This document shows, piece after piece, positions 1-10,608 of a DNA stretch of 64,000 bases. The notes below the pieces were generated by a model. That model had not been told where the DNA came from, did no database searches, and was given only the letters and a program-made list of their open reading frames with translations. Within the stretch, counting starts at the first letter, position 1, and each line of letters starts with the position of its first letter. The position numbers and the translations under genes are program-made. The DNA is from Camelus bactrianus. Lineage: Eukaryota; Chordata; Mammalia; Artiodactyla; Camelidae. The stretch lies in assembly GCF_048773025.1 (NCBI RefSeq), contig NC_133546.1:86867816-86931815 (forward strand). The letters are read 5' to 3'.

Positions 1-663
1 ACAGTTTCTTTTCACTTGCAAACTCCACTCCATACATATATATGGGGAGGTACTAGCTCCAACTCGGTTTTACAGTGAAAATTGCAGGAACTTCAAACCG
101 GCACTAGGAAACAGACTGAGAAACCAGAGTAAAAGTTTCTCCTGCAACCCGGTCCCTTTGTGCTAGATGAACGAACGTCTCTCCACATGCTCAGTTCTGA
201 GAGTGAAGTGTGTGTGAAAGCCGTCCTTCACCTAGCTTGTTGGGAACACAGAGATTCTTTTCAATTGCAAACTCCACTCCATACATATATATGGGGAGGT
301 ACTAGCTCCAACTCGGTTTTACAGTGAAAACTGCAGGAACTTCAACCCGGCACTAGGAAACAGACTGAGAAACCAGAGTAAAAGTTTCTCCTGCAACCCG
401 TTCCCTTTGCGCTAGATGAACGAATGTCTCTCCACATGTTCAGTTCTGAGAGATAAGTGTGTGTGAAAGCCGTCTTTCACATAGCTTGTTGGGAACACAA
501 AGTTTCTTTTCACTTGCAAACTCCACTCCATACATATATATGGTGAGGTACAAACTCCAACTCGGTTTTACAGGGAAAACTGCAGGAACTTCAAAACGGC
601 ACTAGGAAACAGACTGAGAAACCAGAGTAAAAGTTTCTCCTGCAACCCGTTCCCTTTTTGCTA

Positions 664-1905
664 GATGAACGAACGTCTCTCCACATGCTCAGTTCTGAGA
701 GAGAATTGTGTGTGAAAGCCGTCCTTCACCTAGCTTGTTGGGAACACAGTTTCTTTTCACTTGCAAACTCCACTCCATACATATATATGGGGAGGTACTA
801 GCTCCAACTCGGTTTTACAGTGAAAACTGCAGGAACTTCAAACCGGCACTAGGAAACAGACTGAGAAACCAGAGTAAAAGTTTCTCCTGCAACCCGTTCC
901 CTTTGTGCTAAATGAACGAACGTCTCTCCACATGCTCAGTTCTGAGAGTTAAGTGTGTGTGAAAGCCGTCCTTCACCTAGCTTGTTTGGAACACAAAGTT
1001 TCTTTTCAATTGCAAACTCCACTCCATACATATATATGGGGAGGTACTAGCTCCAAATCGGTTTTACAGTGAAAAATGCAGGAACTTCAAACCGGCACTA
1101 GGAAACAGACTGAGAAAACAGAGAAAAGTTTCCCCTGCAACCAGTTCCCCTTGTGCTAGATGAACGAACGTCTCTCCACATGCTCAGTTCTGAGAGAAAA
1201 GTGTGTGTGAAATCCGTCCTTCACCTTGCTTGTTGGGAACACAAAATTTCTTTTTTCTTGCAAACTCCACTCCATACATATATATGGGGAGTTACTAGCT
1301 CCAACTCGGTTTTACAGTGAAAACTGCAGGAACTTCAACCCGGCACTAGGAAACAGACTGAGAAACCAGAGTAAAAGTTTCTCCTGCAACACGTTCCATT
1401 TGTGCTAGATGAACGAACGTCTCTCCACATGCTCAGTTCTGAGAGATAAGTGTGTGTGATAGCCGTCCTTCAACTAGCTTTTTGGGAACACAAAGTTCCT
1501 TTTCACATGCAATCTCCACTTTATACATATATATGGGTCGGTACTAGTTCCAACTCGGTATTACAGTGAAAACTGCAGGAAATTCAAACCGGCACTAGGA
1601 AACAGACTGAGAAACCAGAGTAAAACTTTCTCCTGCAACCCGTTCCCTTTGTGCTAGATGCACGAAAGTCTCTCCACATGCTCAGTTCTGAGAGATACGT
1701 GTGTGTGAAAGCCGTACTTCACCTAGCTTGTTGGGAACACAAAGTTTCTTTACACTTGCAAAATCCACTCAATACTTTTATATGGGGAGGTATTAGCTCC
1801 AACTCGGTTTTACAGTGAAAATTGCAGGAACTTCAAACCGGCACTAGGAAACAGACTGAGAAACCAGAGTAAAAGTTTCTCCTTCAACCCGTTCCCTTTG
1901 TGCTA
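664..1905 (+). repeat. First, divergent unit of the 5-monomer HOR (1,242 bp)
   Basis: The five monomers match the later units in positions 1, 3, 4 and 5. Position 2 (about 913-1,160; TGTTTGGAACAC, then TTCCCCTGCAACCAG) is a different subtype. The single unit in the right block (7,871-9,112) has this same second monomer. This arrangement is therefore probably the ancestral one, with the amplified units carrying a swapped second monomer. Confidence 0.85.
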
Positions 1906-3148
1906 GATGAACGAACGTCTCTCCACATGCTCAGTTCTGAGAGATAAGTGTGTGTGAAAGCCGTCCTTCACCTAGCTTGTTGGGAACACAGTTTCTTTTC
2001 ACTTGCAAACTCCACTCCATACATATATATGGGGAGGTACTAGCTCCAACTCGGTTTTACAGTGAAAACTGCAGGAACTTCAAACCGGCACTAGGAAACA
2101 GACTGAGAAACCAGAGTAAAAGTTTCTCCTGCAACCCGTTCCCTTTGTGCTAGATGAACGAACGTCTCTCCACATGCTCAATTCTGAGAGTGAAGTGTGT
2201 GTGAAAGCCGTCCTTCACCTTGCTTGTTGGGAACACAGAGATTCTTTTCAATTGCAAACTCCACTCCATACATATATATGGGGAGGTACTAGCTCCAACT
2301 CGGTTTTACAGTGAAAACTGCAGGAACTTCAACCCGGCACTAGGAAACAGACTGAGAAACCAGAGTAAAAGTTTCTCCTGCAACCCGTTCCCTTTGTGCT
2401 AGATGAACGAATGTCTCTCCACATGTTCAGTTCTGAGAGAAAAGTGTGTGTGAAATCCGTCCTTCACCTTGCTTGTTGGGAACACAAAATTTCTTTTTTC
2501 TTGCAAACTCCACTCCATACATATATATGGGGAGGTACTAGCTCCAACTCGGTTTTACAGTGAAAACTGCAGGAACTTCAAACCGGCACTAGAAAACAGA
2601 CTGAGAAACCAGAGTAAAAGTTTCTCCTGCAACACGTTCCATTTGTGCTAGATGAACGAACGTCTCTCCACATGCTCAGTTCTGAGAGATAAGTGTGTGT
2701 GATAGCCGTCCTTCAACTAGCTTTTTGGGAACACAAAGTTCCTTTTCACATGCAATCTCCACTTTATACATATATATGGGTCGGTACTAGTTCCAACTCG
2801 GTATTACAGTGAAAACTGCAGGAAATTCAAACCGGCACTAGGAAACAGACTGAGAAACCAGAGTAAAACTTTCTCCTGCAACCCGTTCCCTTTGTGCTAG
2901 ATGCACGAAAGTCTCTCCACATGCTCAGTTCTGAGAGATACGTGTGTGTGAAAGCCGTACTTCACCTAGCTTGTTGGGAACACAAAGTTTCTTTACACTT
3001 GCAAAATCCACTCAATACTTTTATATGGGGAGGTATTAGCTCCAACTCGGTTTTACAGTGAAAATTGCAGGAACTTCAAACCGGCACTAGGAAACAGACT
3101 GAGAAACCAGAGTAAAAGTTTCTCCTGCAACCCGTTCCCTTTGTGCTA
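1906..3148 (+). repeat. 5-monomer HOR unit, copy 2 (1,243 bp)
   Basis: The monomer order is CACAGTTTC type, CACAGAGATTC type, TTTTTTCTTGC type, GTGATAGCC type, then a type with CAATACTTTTATATGG. The next two units repeat this almost base for base. Differences I noted include CTCAATTCTG at about 2,178 (G to A against copy 3) and one A/C change near 2,582. Identity to copies 3 and 4 is clearly above 99%. Confidence 0.93.
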
Positions 3149-4391
3149 GATGAACGAACGTCTCTCCACATGCTCAGTTCTGAGAGATAAGTGTGTGTGA
3201 AAGCCGTCCTTCACCTAGCTTGTTGGGAACACAGTTTCTTTTCACTTGCAAACTCCACTCCATACATATATATGGGGAGGTACTAGCTCCAACTCGGTTT
3301 TACAGTGAAAACTGCAGGAACTTCAAACCGGCACTAGGAAACAGACTGAGAAACCAGAGTAAAAGTTTCTCCTGCAACCCGTTCCCTTTGTGCTAGATGA
3401 ACGAACGTCTCTCCACATGCTCAGTTCTGAGAGTGAAGTGTGTGTGAAAGCCGTCCTTCACCTTGCTTGTTGGGAACACAGAGATTCTTTTCAATTGCAA
3501 ACTCCACTCCATACATATATATGGGGAGGTACTAGCTCCAACTCGGTTTTACAGTGAAAACTGCAGGAACTTCAACCCGGCACTAGGAAACAGACTGAGA
3601 AACCAGAGTAAAAGTTTCTCCTGCAACCCGTTCCCTTTGTGCTAGATGAACGAATGTCTCTCCACATGTTCAGTTCTGAGAGAAAAGTGTGTGTGAAATC
3701 CGTCCTTCACCTTGCTTGTTGGGAACACAAAATTTCTTTTTTCTTGCAAACTCCACTCCATACATATATATGGGGAGGTACTAGCTCCAACTCGGTTTTA
3801 CAGTGAAAACTGCAGGAACTTCAACCCGGCACTAGAAAACAGACTGAGAAACCAGAGTAAAAGTTTCTCCTGCAACACGTTCCATTTGTGCTAGATGAAC
3901 GAACGTCTCTCCACATGCTCAGTTCTGAGAGATAAGTGTGTGTGATAGCCGTCCTTCAACTAGCTTTTTGGGAACACAAAGTTCCTTTTCACATGCAATC
4001 TCCACTTTATACATATATATGGGTCGGTACTAGTTCCAACTCGGTATTACAGTGAAAACTGCAGGAAATTCAAACCGGCACTAGGAAACAGACTGAGAAA
4101 CCAGAGTAAAACTTTCTCCTGCAACCCGTTCCCTTTGTGCTAGATGCACGAAAGTCTCTCCACATGCTCAGTTCTGAGAGATACGTGTGTGTGAAAGCCG
4201 TACTTCACCTAGCTTGTTGGGAACACAAAGTTTCTTTACACTTGCAAAATCCACTCAATACTTTTATATGGGGAGGTATTAGCTCCAACTCGGTTTTACA
4301 GTGAAAATTGCAGGAACTTCAAACCGGCACTAGGAAACAGACTGAGAAACCAGAGTAAAAGTTTCTCCTGCAACCCGTTCCCTTTGTGCTA
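3149..4391 (+). repeat. 5-monomer HOR unit, copy 3 (1,243 bp)
   Basis: The diagnostic TGTGTGTGATAGCC starts at 1,451, 2,694, 3,937 and 5,180, each step being exactly 1,243 bp. This unit differs from its neighbours by only one or two bases seen by eye, as expected of a very recent amplification. Confidence 0.93.
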
Positions 4392-5634
4392 GATGAACGA
4401 ACGTCTCTCCACATGCTCAGTTCTGAGAGATAAGTGTGTGTGAAAGCCGTCCTTCACCTAGCTTGTTGGGAACACAGTTTCTTTTCACTTGCAAACTCCA
4501 CTCCATACATATATATGGGGAGGTACTAGCTCCAACTCGGTTTTACAGTGAAAACTGCAGGAACTTCAAACCGGCACTAGGAAACAGACTGAGAAACCAG
4601 AGTAAAAGTTTCTCCTGCAACCCGTTCCCTTTGTGCTAGATGAACGAACGTCTCTCCACATGCTCAGTTCTGAGAGTGAAGTGTGTGTGAAAGCCGTCCT
4701 TCACCTTGCTTGTTGGGAACACAGAGATTCTTTTCAATTGCAAACTCCACTCCATACATATATATGGGGAGGTACTAGCTCCAACTCGGTTTTACAGTGA
4801 AAACTGCAGGAACTTCAACCCGGCACTAGGAAACAGACTGAGAAACCAGAGTAAAAGTTTCTCCTGCAACCCGTTCCCTTTGTGCTAGATGAACGAATGT
4901 CTCTCCACATGTTCAGTTCTGAGAGAAAAGTGTGTGTGAAATCCGTCCTTCACCTTGCTTGTTGGGAACACAAAATTTCTTTTTTCTTGCAAACTCCACT
5001 CCATACATATATATGGGGAGGTACTAGCTCCAACTCGGTTTTACAGTGAAAACTGCAGGAACTTCAACCCGGCACTAGAAAACAGACTGAGAAACCAGAG
5101 TAAAAGTTTCTCCTGCAACACGTTCAATTTGTGCTAGATGAACGAACGTCTCTCCACATGCTCAGTTCTGAGAGATAAGTGTGTGTGATAGCCGTCCTTC
5201 AACTAGCTTTTTGGGAACACAAAGTTCCTTTTCACATGCAATCTCCACTTTATACATATATATGGGTCGGTACTAGTTCCAACTCGGTATTACAGTGAAA
5301 ACTGCAGGAAATTCAAACCGGCACTAGGAAACAGACTGAGAAACCAGAGTAAAACTTTCTCCTGCAACCCGTTCCCTTTGTGCTAGATGCACGAAAGTCT
5401 CTCCACATGCTCAGTTCTGAGAGATACGTGTGTGTGAAAGCCGTACTTCACCTAGCTTGTTGGGAACACAAAGTTTCTTTACACTTGCAAAATCCACTCA
5501 ATACTTTTATATGGGGAGGTATTAGCTCCAACTCGGTTTTACAGTGAAAATTGCAGGAACTTCAAACCGGCACTAGGAAACAGACTGAGAAACCAGAGTA
5601 AAAGTTTCTCCTGCAACCCGTTCCCTTTGTGTAA
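4392..5634 (+). repeat. 5-monomer HOR unit, copy 4 (1,243 bp)
   Basis: This is the last complete tandem unit. It differs from copy 3 by CGTTCAATTTG in place of CGTTCCATTTG near 5,125 and by GTGTAAGATG at its end (5,631). After it the sequence moves into the CTAGTTTGTTGGG monomer, which also follows the single unit in the right block. Confidence 0.92.
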
Positions 5635-5883
5635 GATGAACGAACGTCTCTCCACATGCTCAGTTCTGAGAGAGAAGTGTGTGTGAAAGCCGTCCTTCAC
5701 CTAGTTTGTTGGGAACACAAAGTTTCTTTTCAATTGCAAACTCCAATCCATACATATATATGGGGAGGTTCTAGCTCCAACTCGGTTTTACAGTGAAAAC
5801 TGCAGGAACTTCAAACCGGCACTAGGAAACAGACTGAGAAACCAGAGTAAAAGTTTCTCCTGCAACCCGTTCCCTTTGTGCTA

Positions 5884-6628
5884 GATGAACGAACGTCTCT
5901 CCACATGCTCAGTTCTGAGAGATAAGTGTGTGTGAAAGCCGTCCTTCACCTAGCTTGTTGGGAACACAGTTTCTTTTCACTTGCAAACTCCACTCCATAC
6001 ATATATATGGGGAGGTACTAGCTCCAACTCGGTTTTACAGTGAAAACTGCAGGAACTTCAAACCGGCACTAGGAAACAGACTGAGAAACCAGAGTAAAAG
6101 TTTCTCCTGCAACCCGTTCCCTTTGTGCTAGATGAACGAACGTCTCTCCACATGCTAAGTTCTGAGAGTGATGTGTGTGTGAAAGCCGTCCTTCACCTAG
6201 CTTGTTGGGAACACAGAGATTCTTTTCAATTGCAAACTCCACTCCATACATATATATGGGGAGGTACTAGCTCCAACTCGGTTTTACAGTGAAAACTGCA
6301 GGAACTTCAACCCGGCACTAGGAAACAGACTGAGAAACCAGAGTAAAAGTTTCTCCTGCAACCCGTTCCCTTTGTGCTAGATGAACGAATGTCTCTCCAC
6401 ATGTTCAGTTCTGAGAGAAAAGTGTGTGTGAAATCCGTCCTTCACCTTGCTTGTTGGGAACACAAAATTTCTTTTTTCTTGCAAACTCCACTCCATACAT
6501 ATATATGGGGAGGTACTAGCTCCAACTCGGTTTTACAGTGAAAACTGCAGGAACTTCAAACCGGCACTAGAAAACAGACTGAGAAACCAGAGTAAAAGTT
6601 TCTCCTGCAACACGTTCCATTTTTGCTA
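5884..6628 (+). repeat. Truncated extra copy of the 5-monomer HOR (three monomers)
   Basis: After the CTAGTTTG monomer (5,635-5,883), three monomers repeat positions 1, 2 and 3 of the amplified unit, 3,978 bp (16 monomers) to the right of 1,950. The order then breaks off into two near-identical GTGATAGCC monomers. The segment is best read as the remains of another unit disrupted by later exchange. Confidence 0.8.
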
Positions 6629-7126
6629 GATGAACGAACGTCTCTCCACATGCTCAATTCTGAGAGAAAAGTGTGTGTGATAGCCGTACTTCAACTAGCT
6701 TTTTGGGAACACAAAGTTCCTTTTCACTTGCAATCTCCACTTTATACATATATATGGGTCGGTACTAGTTCCAACTCGGTATTACAGTGAAAACTGCAGG
6801 AACTTCAAACCGGCACTAGGAAACAGACTGAGAAACCAGAGTAAAAGTTTCTCCTGCAACCCGTTCCCTTTGTGCTAGATGAACGAACGTCTCTCCACAT
6901 GCTCAGTTCTGAGAGAAAAGTGTTTGTGATAGCCGTCCTTCAACTAGCTTTTTGGGAACACAAAGTTCCTTTTCACTTGCAATCTCCACTTTATACATAT
7001 ATATGGGTCGGTACTAGTTCCAACTCGGTATTACAGTGAAAACTGCAGGAACTTCAAACCGGCACTAGGAAACAGACTGAGAAACCAGAGTAAAAGTTTC
7101 TCCTGCAACCCGTTCCCTTTGTGCTT
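6629..7126 (+). repeat. Two adjacent twin monomers (2 x 249 bp)
   Basis: Phase starts at 6,629, 6,878 and 7,127 give two units of exactly 249 bp. Both carry GATAGCCGT, CTTTTTGGGAACAC, TTATACATATATATGGGTCGG and CTCGGTATTACAG. This is a local single-monomer tandem duplication of the position-4 monomer of the 5-mer. The first GT tract is intact; the second reads GTGTTTGTG. Confidence 0.85.
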
Positions 7127-7208
7127 GATGAACGAATGTCTCTCCACATGCTCAGTTCTGAGAGAGAATTGTGTGTGAATGCCGTCCTTCACCTAGCTTG
7201 TTGTGAAC

Positions 7209-9361
7209 ACAGTTTCTTTTCACTTGCAAACTCCACTCCATACATATATATGGGGAGGTACTAGCTCCAACTCGGTTTTACAGTGAGAACTGCAGGAACT
7301 TCAAACCGGCACTAGGAAACAGACTGAGAAACCAGAGTAAAAGTTTCTCCTGCAACCCGTTCCCTTTGTGCTAGATGAACGAACGTCTCTCCACATGCTC
7401 AGTTCTGAGAGTGAAGTGTGTGTGAAAGCCGTCCTTCACCTAGCTTGTTGGGAACACAGAGATTCTTTTCAATTGCAAACTTCACTCCATACATATATAT
7501 GGGGAGGTACTAGCTCCAACTCGGTTTTACAGTGAAAACAGCAGGAACTTCAAACCGGCACTAGGAAACAGACTGAGAAACCAGAGTAAAAGTTTCTCCT
7601 GCAACCCGTTCCCTTTGTGCTAGATGAACGAATGTCTCTCCACATGTTCAGTTCTAAGAGATAAGTGTGTGTGAAAGCCGTCTTTCACATAGCTTGTTGG
7701 GAACACAAAGTTCTTTTCACTTGCAAACTCCACTCCATAAATATATATGGGGAGGTACTAGCTCCAACTCGGTTTTACAGGGAAAACTGCAGGAACTTCA
7801 AACCGGCACTAGGAAACAGACTGAGAAACCAGAGTAAAAGTTTCTCCTGCAACACGTTCCCTTTTTGCTAGATGAACGATCGTCTCTCCACATGCTCAGT
7901 TCTGAGAGAGAATTGTGTGTGAAAGCCGTCCTTCACCTAGCTTGTTGGGAACACAGTTTCTTTTCACTTGCAAACTCCACTCCATACATATATATGGGGA
8001 GGTACAAGCTCCAACTCGATTTTACAGTGAAAACTGCAGGAACTTCAAACCGGCACTAGGAAACAGACTGAGAAACCAGAGTAAAAGTTTCTCCTGCAAC
8101 CCGTTCCCTTTGTGCTAAATGAACGAACGTCTCTCCACATGCTCAGTTCTGAGAGTTAAGTGTGTGTGAAAGCCGTCCTTCACCTAGCTTGTTTGGAACA
8201 CAAAGTTTCTTTTCAATTGCAAACTCCACTCCATACATATATATGGGGAGGTACTAGCTCCAACTCGGTTTTACAGTGAAAAATGCAGGAACTTCAAACC
8301 GGCACTAGGAAACAGACTGAGAAACCAGAGAAAAGTTTCCCCTGCATCCAGTTCCCCTTGTGCTATATGAACGAACGTCTCTCCACATGCTCAGTTCTGA
8401 GAGAAAAGTGTGTGTGAAATCCGTCCTTCACCTTGCTTGTTGGGAACACAAAATTTCTTTTTTCTTGCAAACTCCACTCCATACATATATATGGGGAAGT
8501 ACTAGCTCCAACTCGGTTTTACAGTGAAAACTGCAGGAACTTCAACCCGGCACTAGGAAACAGACTGAGAAACCAGAGTAAAACTTTCTCCTGCAACACG
8601 TTCCATTTGTGCTAGATGAACGAACGTCTCTCCACATGCTCAGTTCTGAGAGATAAGTGTGTGTGATAGCCGTCCTTCAACTAGCTTTTTGGGAACACAA
8701 AGTTCCTTTTCACATGCAATCTCCACTTTATACATATATATGGGTCGGTACTAGTTCCAACTCGGTATTACAGTGAAAACTGCAGGAAATTCAAACCGGC
8801 ACTAGGAAACAGACTGAGAAACCAGAGTAAAACTTTCTCCTGCAACCCGTTCCCTTTGTGCTAGATGCACGAAAGTCTCTCCACATGCTCAGTTCTGAGA
8901 GATACGTGTGTGTGAAAGCCGTGCTTCACCTAGCTTGTTGGGAACACAAAGTTTCTTTACACTTGCAAAATCCACTCAATATTTTTATATGGGGAGGTAT
9001 TAGCTCCAACTCGGTTTTACAGTGAAAATTGCAGGAAATTCAAACCGGCACTAGGAAACAGACTGAGAAACCAGAGTAAAAGTTTCTCCTGCAACCCGTT
9101 CCCTTTGTGTTAGATGAACGAACGTCTCTCCACATGCTCAGTTCTGAGAGATAAGTGTGTGTGAAAGCCGTCCTTCACCTAGTTTGTTGGGAACACAAAG
9201 TTTCTTTTCAATTGCAAACTCCAATCCATACATATATATGGGGAGGTTCTAGCTCCAACTCGGTTTTACAGTGAAAACTGCAGGAACTTCAAACCGGCAC
9301 TAGGAAACAGACTGAGAAACCAGAGTAAAAGTTTCTCCTGCAACCCGTTCCCTTTGTGCTA
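7209..9361 (+). repeat. Right block: paralogue with a single 5-monomer unit
   Basis: From 7,209 this block matches position 1 onward at an offset of 7,207-7,208 bp. It contains one 5-mer (7,871-9,112), then the CTAGTTTGTTGGG monomer (9,113-9,361), and then diverges from the left block. It differs from the left block at scattered bases. It keeps the TGTTTGG second monomer seen at 913-1,160, so it looks like the unexpanded form. Confidence 0.88.
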
Positions 9362-9634
9362 GATGAACGAACGTCTCTCCACATGCTCAGTTCTGAGAGA
9401 TAAGTGTGTGTGAAAGCCGTCCTTCACCTAGCTTGTTGGGAACACAAAGTTTCTTTTTAATTGCAAACTCCACTCCATACATATATATAGGGTGGTACTA
9501 GCTCCAACTCGGTTTTACAGTGAAAACTGCAGGAACTTCAAACCGGCACTAGGAAACAGACTGAGAAACCAGAGTAAAAGTTTCCCCTGCAACCCGTTCC
9601 CATTGTGCTAGATGAACGAACGTCTCTCCACATG

Positions 9635-9646
9635 CTCAGTTCTGAG
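9635..9646. other. Short dyad CTCAG-TT-CTGAG in each monomer
   Basis: Two perfect 5-base inverted arms are separated by two bases. The motif is kept in most monomers along the window; common variants change one arm base (CTCATTTCTGAG, CTCAATTCTGAG, CTAAGTT). It is short enough to be chance in a single sequence, and being repeated in an array adds no independent support. A protein-binding or structural role is speculation. Confidence 0.5.
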
Positions 9647-9652
9647 AGATAA

Positions 9653-9661
9653 GTGTGTGTG
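9653..9661 (+). repeat. GT tract, GTGTGTGTG
   Basis: A four-and-a-half-unit GT run follows the dyad in most monomers. A subtype that shortens it to GTGTTGTG first appears near 27.31 kb and returns in several blocks to the right, for example at 29.54, 35.76, 45.74, 48.48, 50.96, 56.71, 59.69 and 62.18 kb. It is therefore a useful marker for following monomer lineages. Confidence 0.6.
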
Positions 9662-9728
9662 AAAGCCGTCCTTCAACTAGCTTGTTGGGAACACAAAGTT
9701 TCTTTTCACTTGCAAACCCCACTCCATA

Positions 9729-9738
9729 CATATATATG
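9729..9738. other. Palindrome CATATATATG in each monomer
   Basis: A perfect 10-base palindrome sits inside CCATACATATATATGG. It is the most AT-rich part of the unit and is retained in most monomers. One subfamily, found only right of 34 kb, replaces it with CATATGTATATATATAGG, which adds two bases. AT-rich dyads are common in satellites; any function is inference. Confidence 0.6.
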
Positions 9739-9775
9739 GGGAGGTACTAGCTCCAACTCGTTTTTACAGTGAAAA

Positions 9776-9781
9776 CTGCAG
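9776..9781. other. CTGCAG (PstI) site recurring about once per monomer
   Basis: CTGCAG lies in AAAACTGCAGGAAC and is present in most copies. It is absent from subtypes carrying AAATGCAGG, including the TTAC/CTATTAAAC subtype right of 32 kb. Cutting at this site should give a ladder with a step of about 249 bp. Missing rungs would reflect the HOR order of the site-less subtypes. Confidence 0.85.
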
Positions 9782-10111
9782 GAACTTCAAACCGGCACTA
9801 GGAAACAGACTGAGAAACCAGAGTAAAAGTTTCTCCTGCAACCCGTTCCCTTTGTGCTAGATGAACGAACGTCTATCCACATGCTCAGTTCTGAGAGAGA
9901 ATTGTGTGTGAAAGCCGTACTTCACCTAGCTTTTTGGGAACACAAAGTTTCTTTTCACTTGCAAACTCCACTCCATACATATATATGGGGAGATACAAGC
10001 TCCAACTCGTTTTTACAGTGAAAACTGCAGGAACTTCAAACCGGCACTAGGAAACAGACTGAGAAACCAGAGTAAAAGTTTCTCCTGCAACCCGTTCCCT
10101 TTGTGCTAGAT

Positions 10112-10608
10112 GAACGAACGTCTCTCCACATGCTAAGTTCTGAGAGAGAAGTGTGTGTGAAAGCCGTGCTTCACCTAGCTTGTTCGGAACACAAAGTTGC
10201 TTTTCATTTGCAAACTCCACTCCATAAATATATATGGGGAGGTTCTAGCTCCAACTTGGTTTTAGAGTGAAAACTGCAGGAACTTCAAACCGGCACTAGG
10301 AAACAGACTGAGAAACCAGAGTAAAAGTTTCTCCTGCAACCCGTTCCCTTTGTGTTAGATGAACGAAAGTCTCTCCACATGCTGAGTTCTGAGAGATAAG
10401 TGTGTGTGAAAGCCGTCCTTCACCTAGCTTGTTGGGAACACAAAGTTGCTTTTCATTTGCAAACTCCACTCCATAAATATATATGGGGAGGTTCTAGCTC
10501 CAACTTGGTTTTACAGTGAAAACTGCAGGAACTTCAAACCGGCACTAGGAAACAGACTGAGAAACCAGAGTAAAAGTTTCTCCTGCAACCCGTTCCATTT
10601 GTGCTAGA
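10112..10608 (+). repeat. Local monomer pair sharing private variants
   Basis: Two adjacent monomers share AAAGTTGCTTTTCATTTGC (10,193 and 10,442, step 249), CATAAATATATATGG and GGTTCTAGCTCCAACTTGG, a combination not seen elsewhere in the window. The 5' parts differ (GTTCGGAACAC against GTTGGGAACAC), so the duplication has since diverged or covers only part of the unit. Confidence 0.7.

Larger units (their letters stand above)
1..5883 (+). repeat. Left block: HOR region expanded by the 1,243 bp unit
   Basis: This block is the paralogue of 7,209-9,361. Matching landmarks are 7,207-7,208 bp apart at the left ends of the blocks and 3,478 bp apart at the right ends (CTAGTTTGTTGGG at 5,701 and 9,179). 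The difference, 3,729 bp, equals exactly three units of 1,243 bp. Subtypes typical of this zone include CACAGTTTC, CACAGAGATTC and GTGTGATAGCC, which are rare or absent right of about 9.1 kb. Confidence 0.9.
9611..9859 (+). repeat. Reference monomer (249 bp), close to consensus
   Basis: This copy, phased to start at GATGAACGAACG, is exactly 249 bp from one start to the next and close to the majority sequence. It serves as the guide to the other copies. Hand count of the consensus gives 61 C and 51 G (45% GC) and six CpGs: two in ACGAACG and one each in GCCGTCC, CTCGG, ACCGG and CCCGTT. About 12.5 CpGs would be expected from base composition, so CpG is about half of expectation. The unit is a multiple of three, which is why open frames repeat in phase. 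The phase is arbitrary, since nothing in the sequence marks a natural monomer boundary. Confidence 0.9.

Noticed and set aside
9600-9630. Possible CENP-B box (CCCGTTCC followed by ACGAAC)
   Set aside because: Both ends of the reverse-complement box seem present, but the spacing is wrong: the core pattern CCCG-nn-T-nnnn-CGAA is not met in the consensus or in the subtypes I read.
9644-9661. GT tract as a microsatellite or Z-DNA element
   Set aside because: Only nine bases of alternating GT are present per monomer, too short to claim a special structure. It is kept as a lineage marker only.
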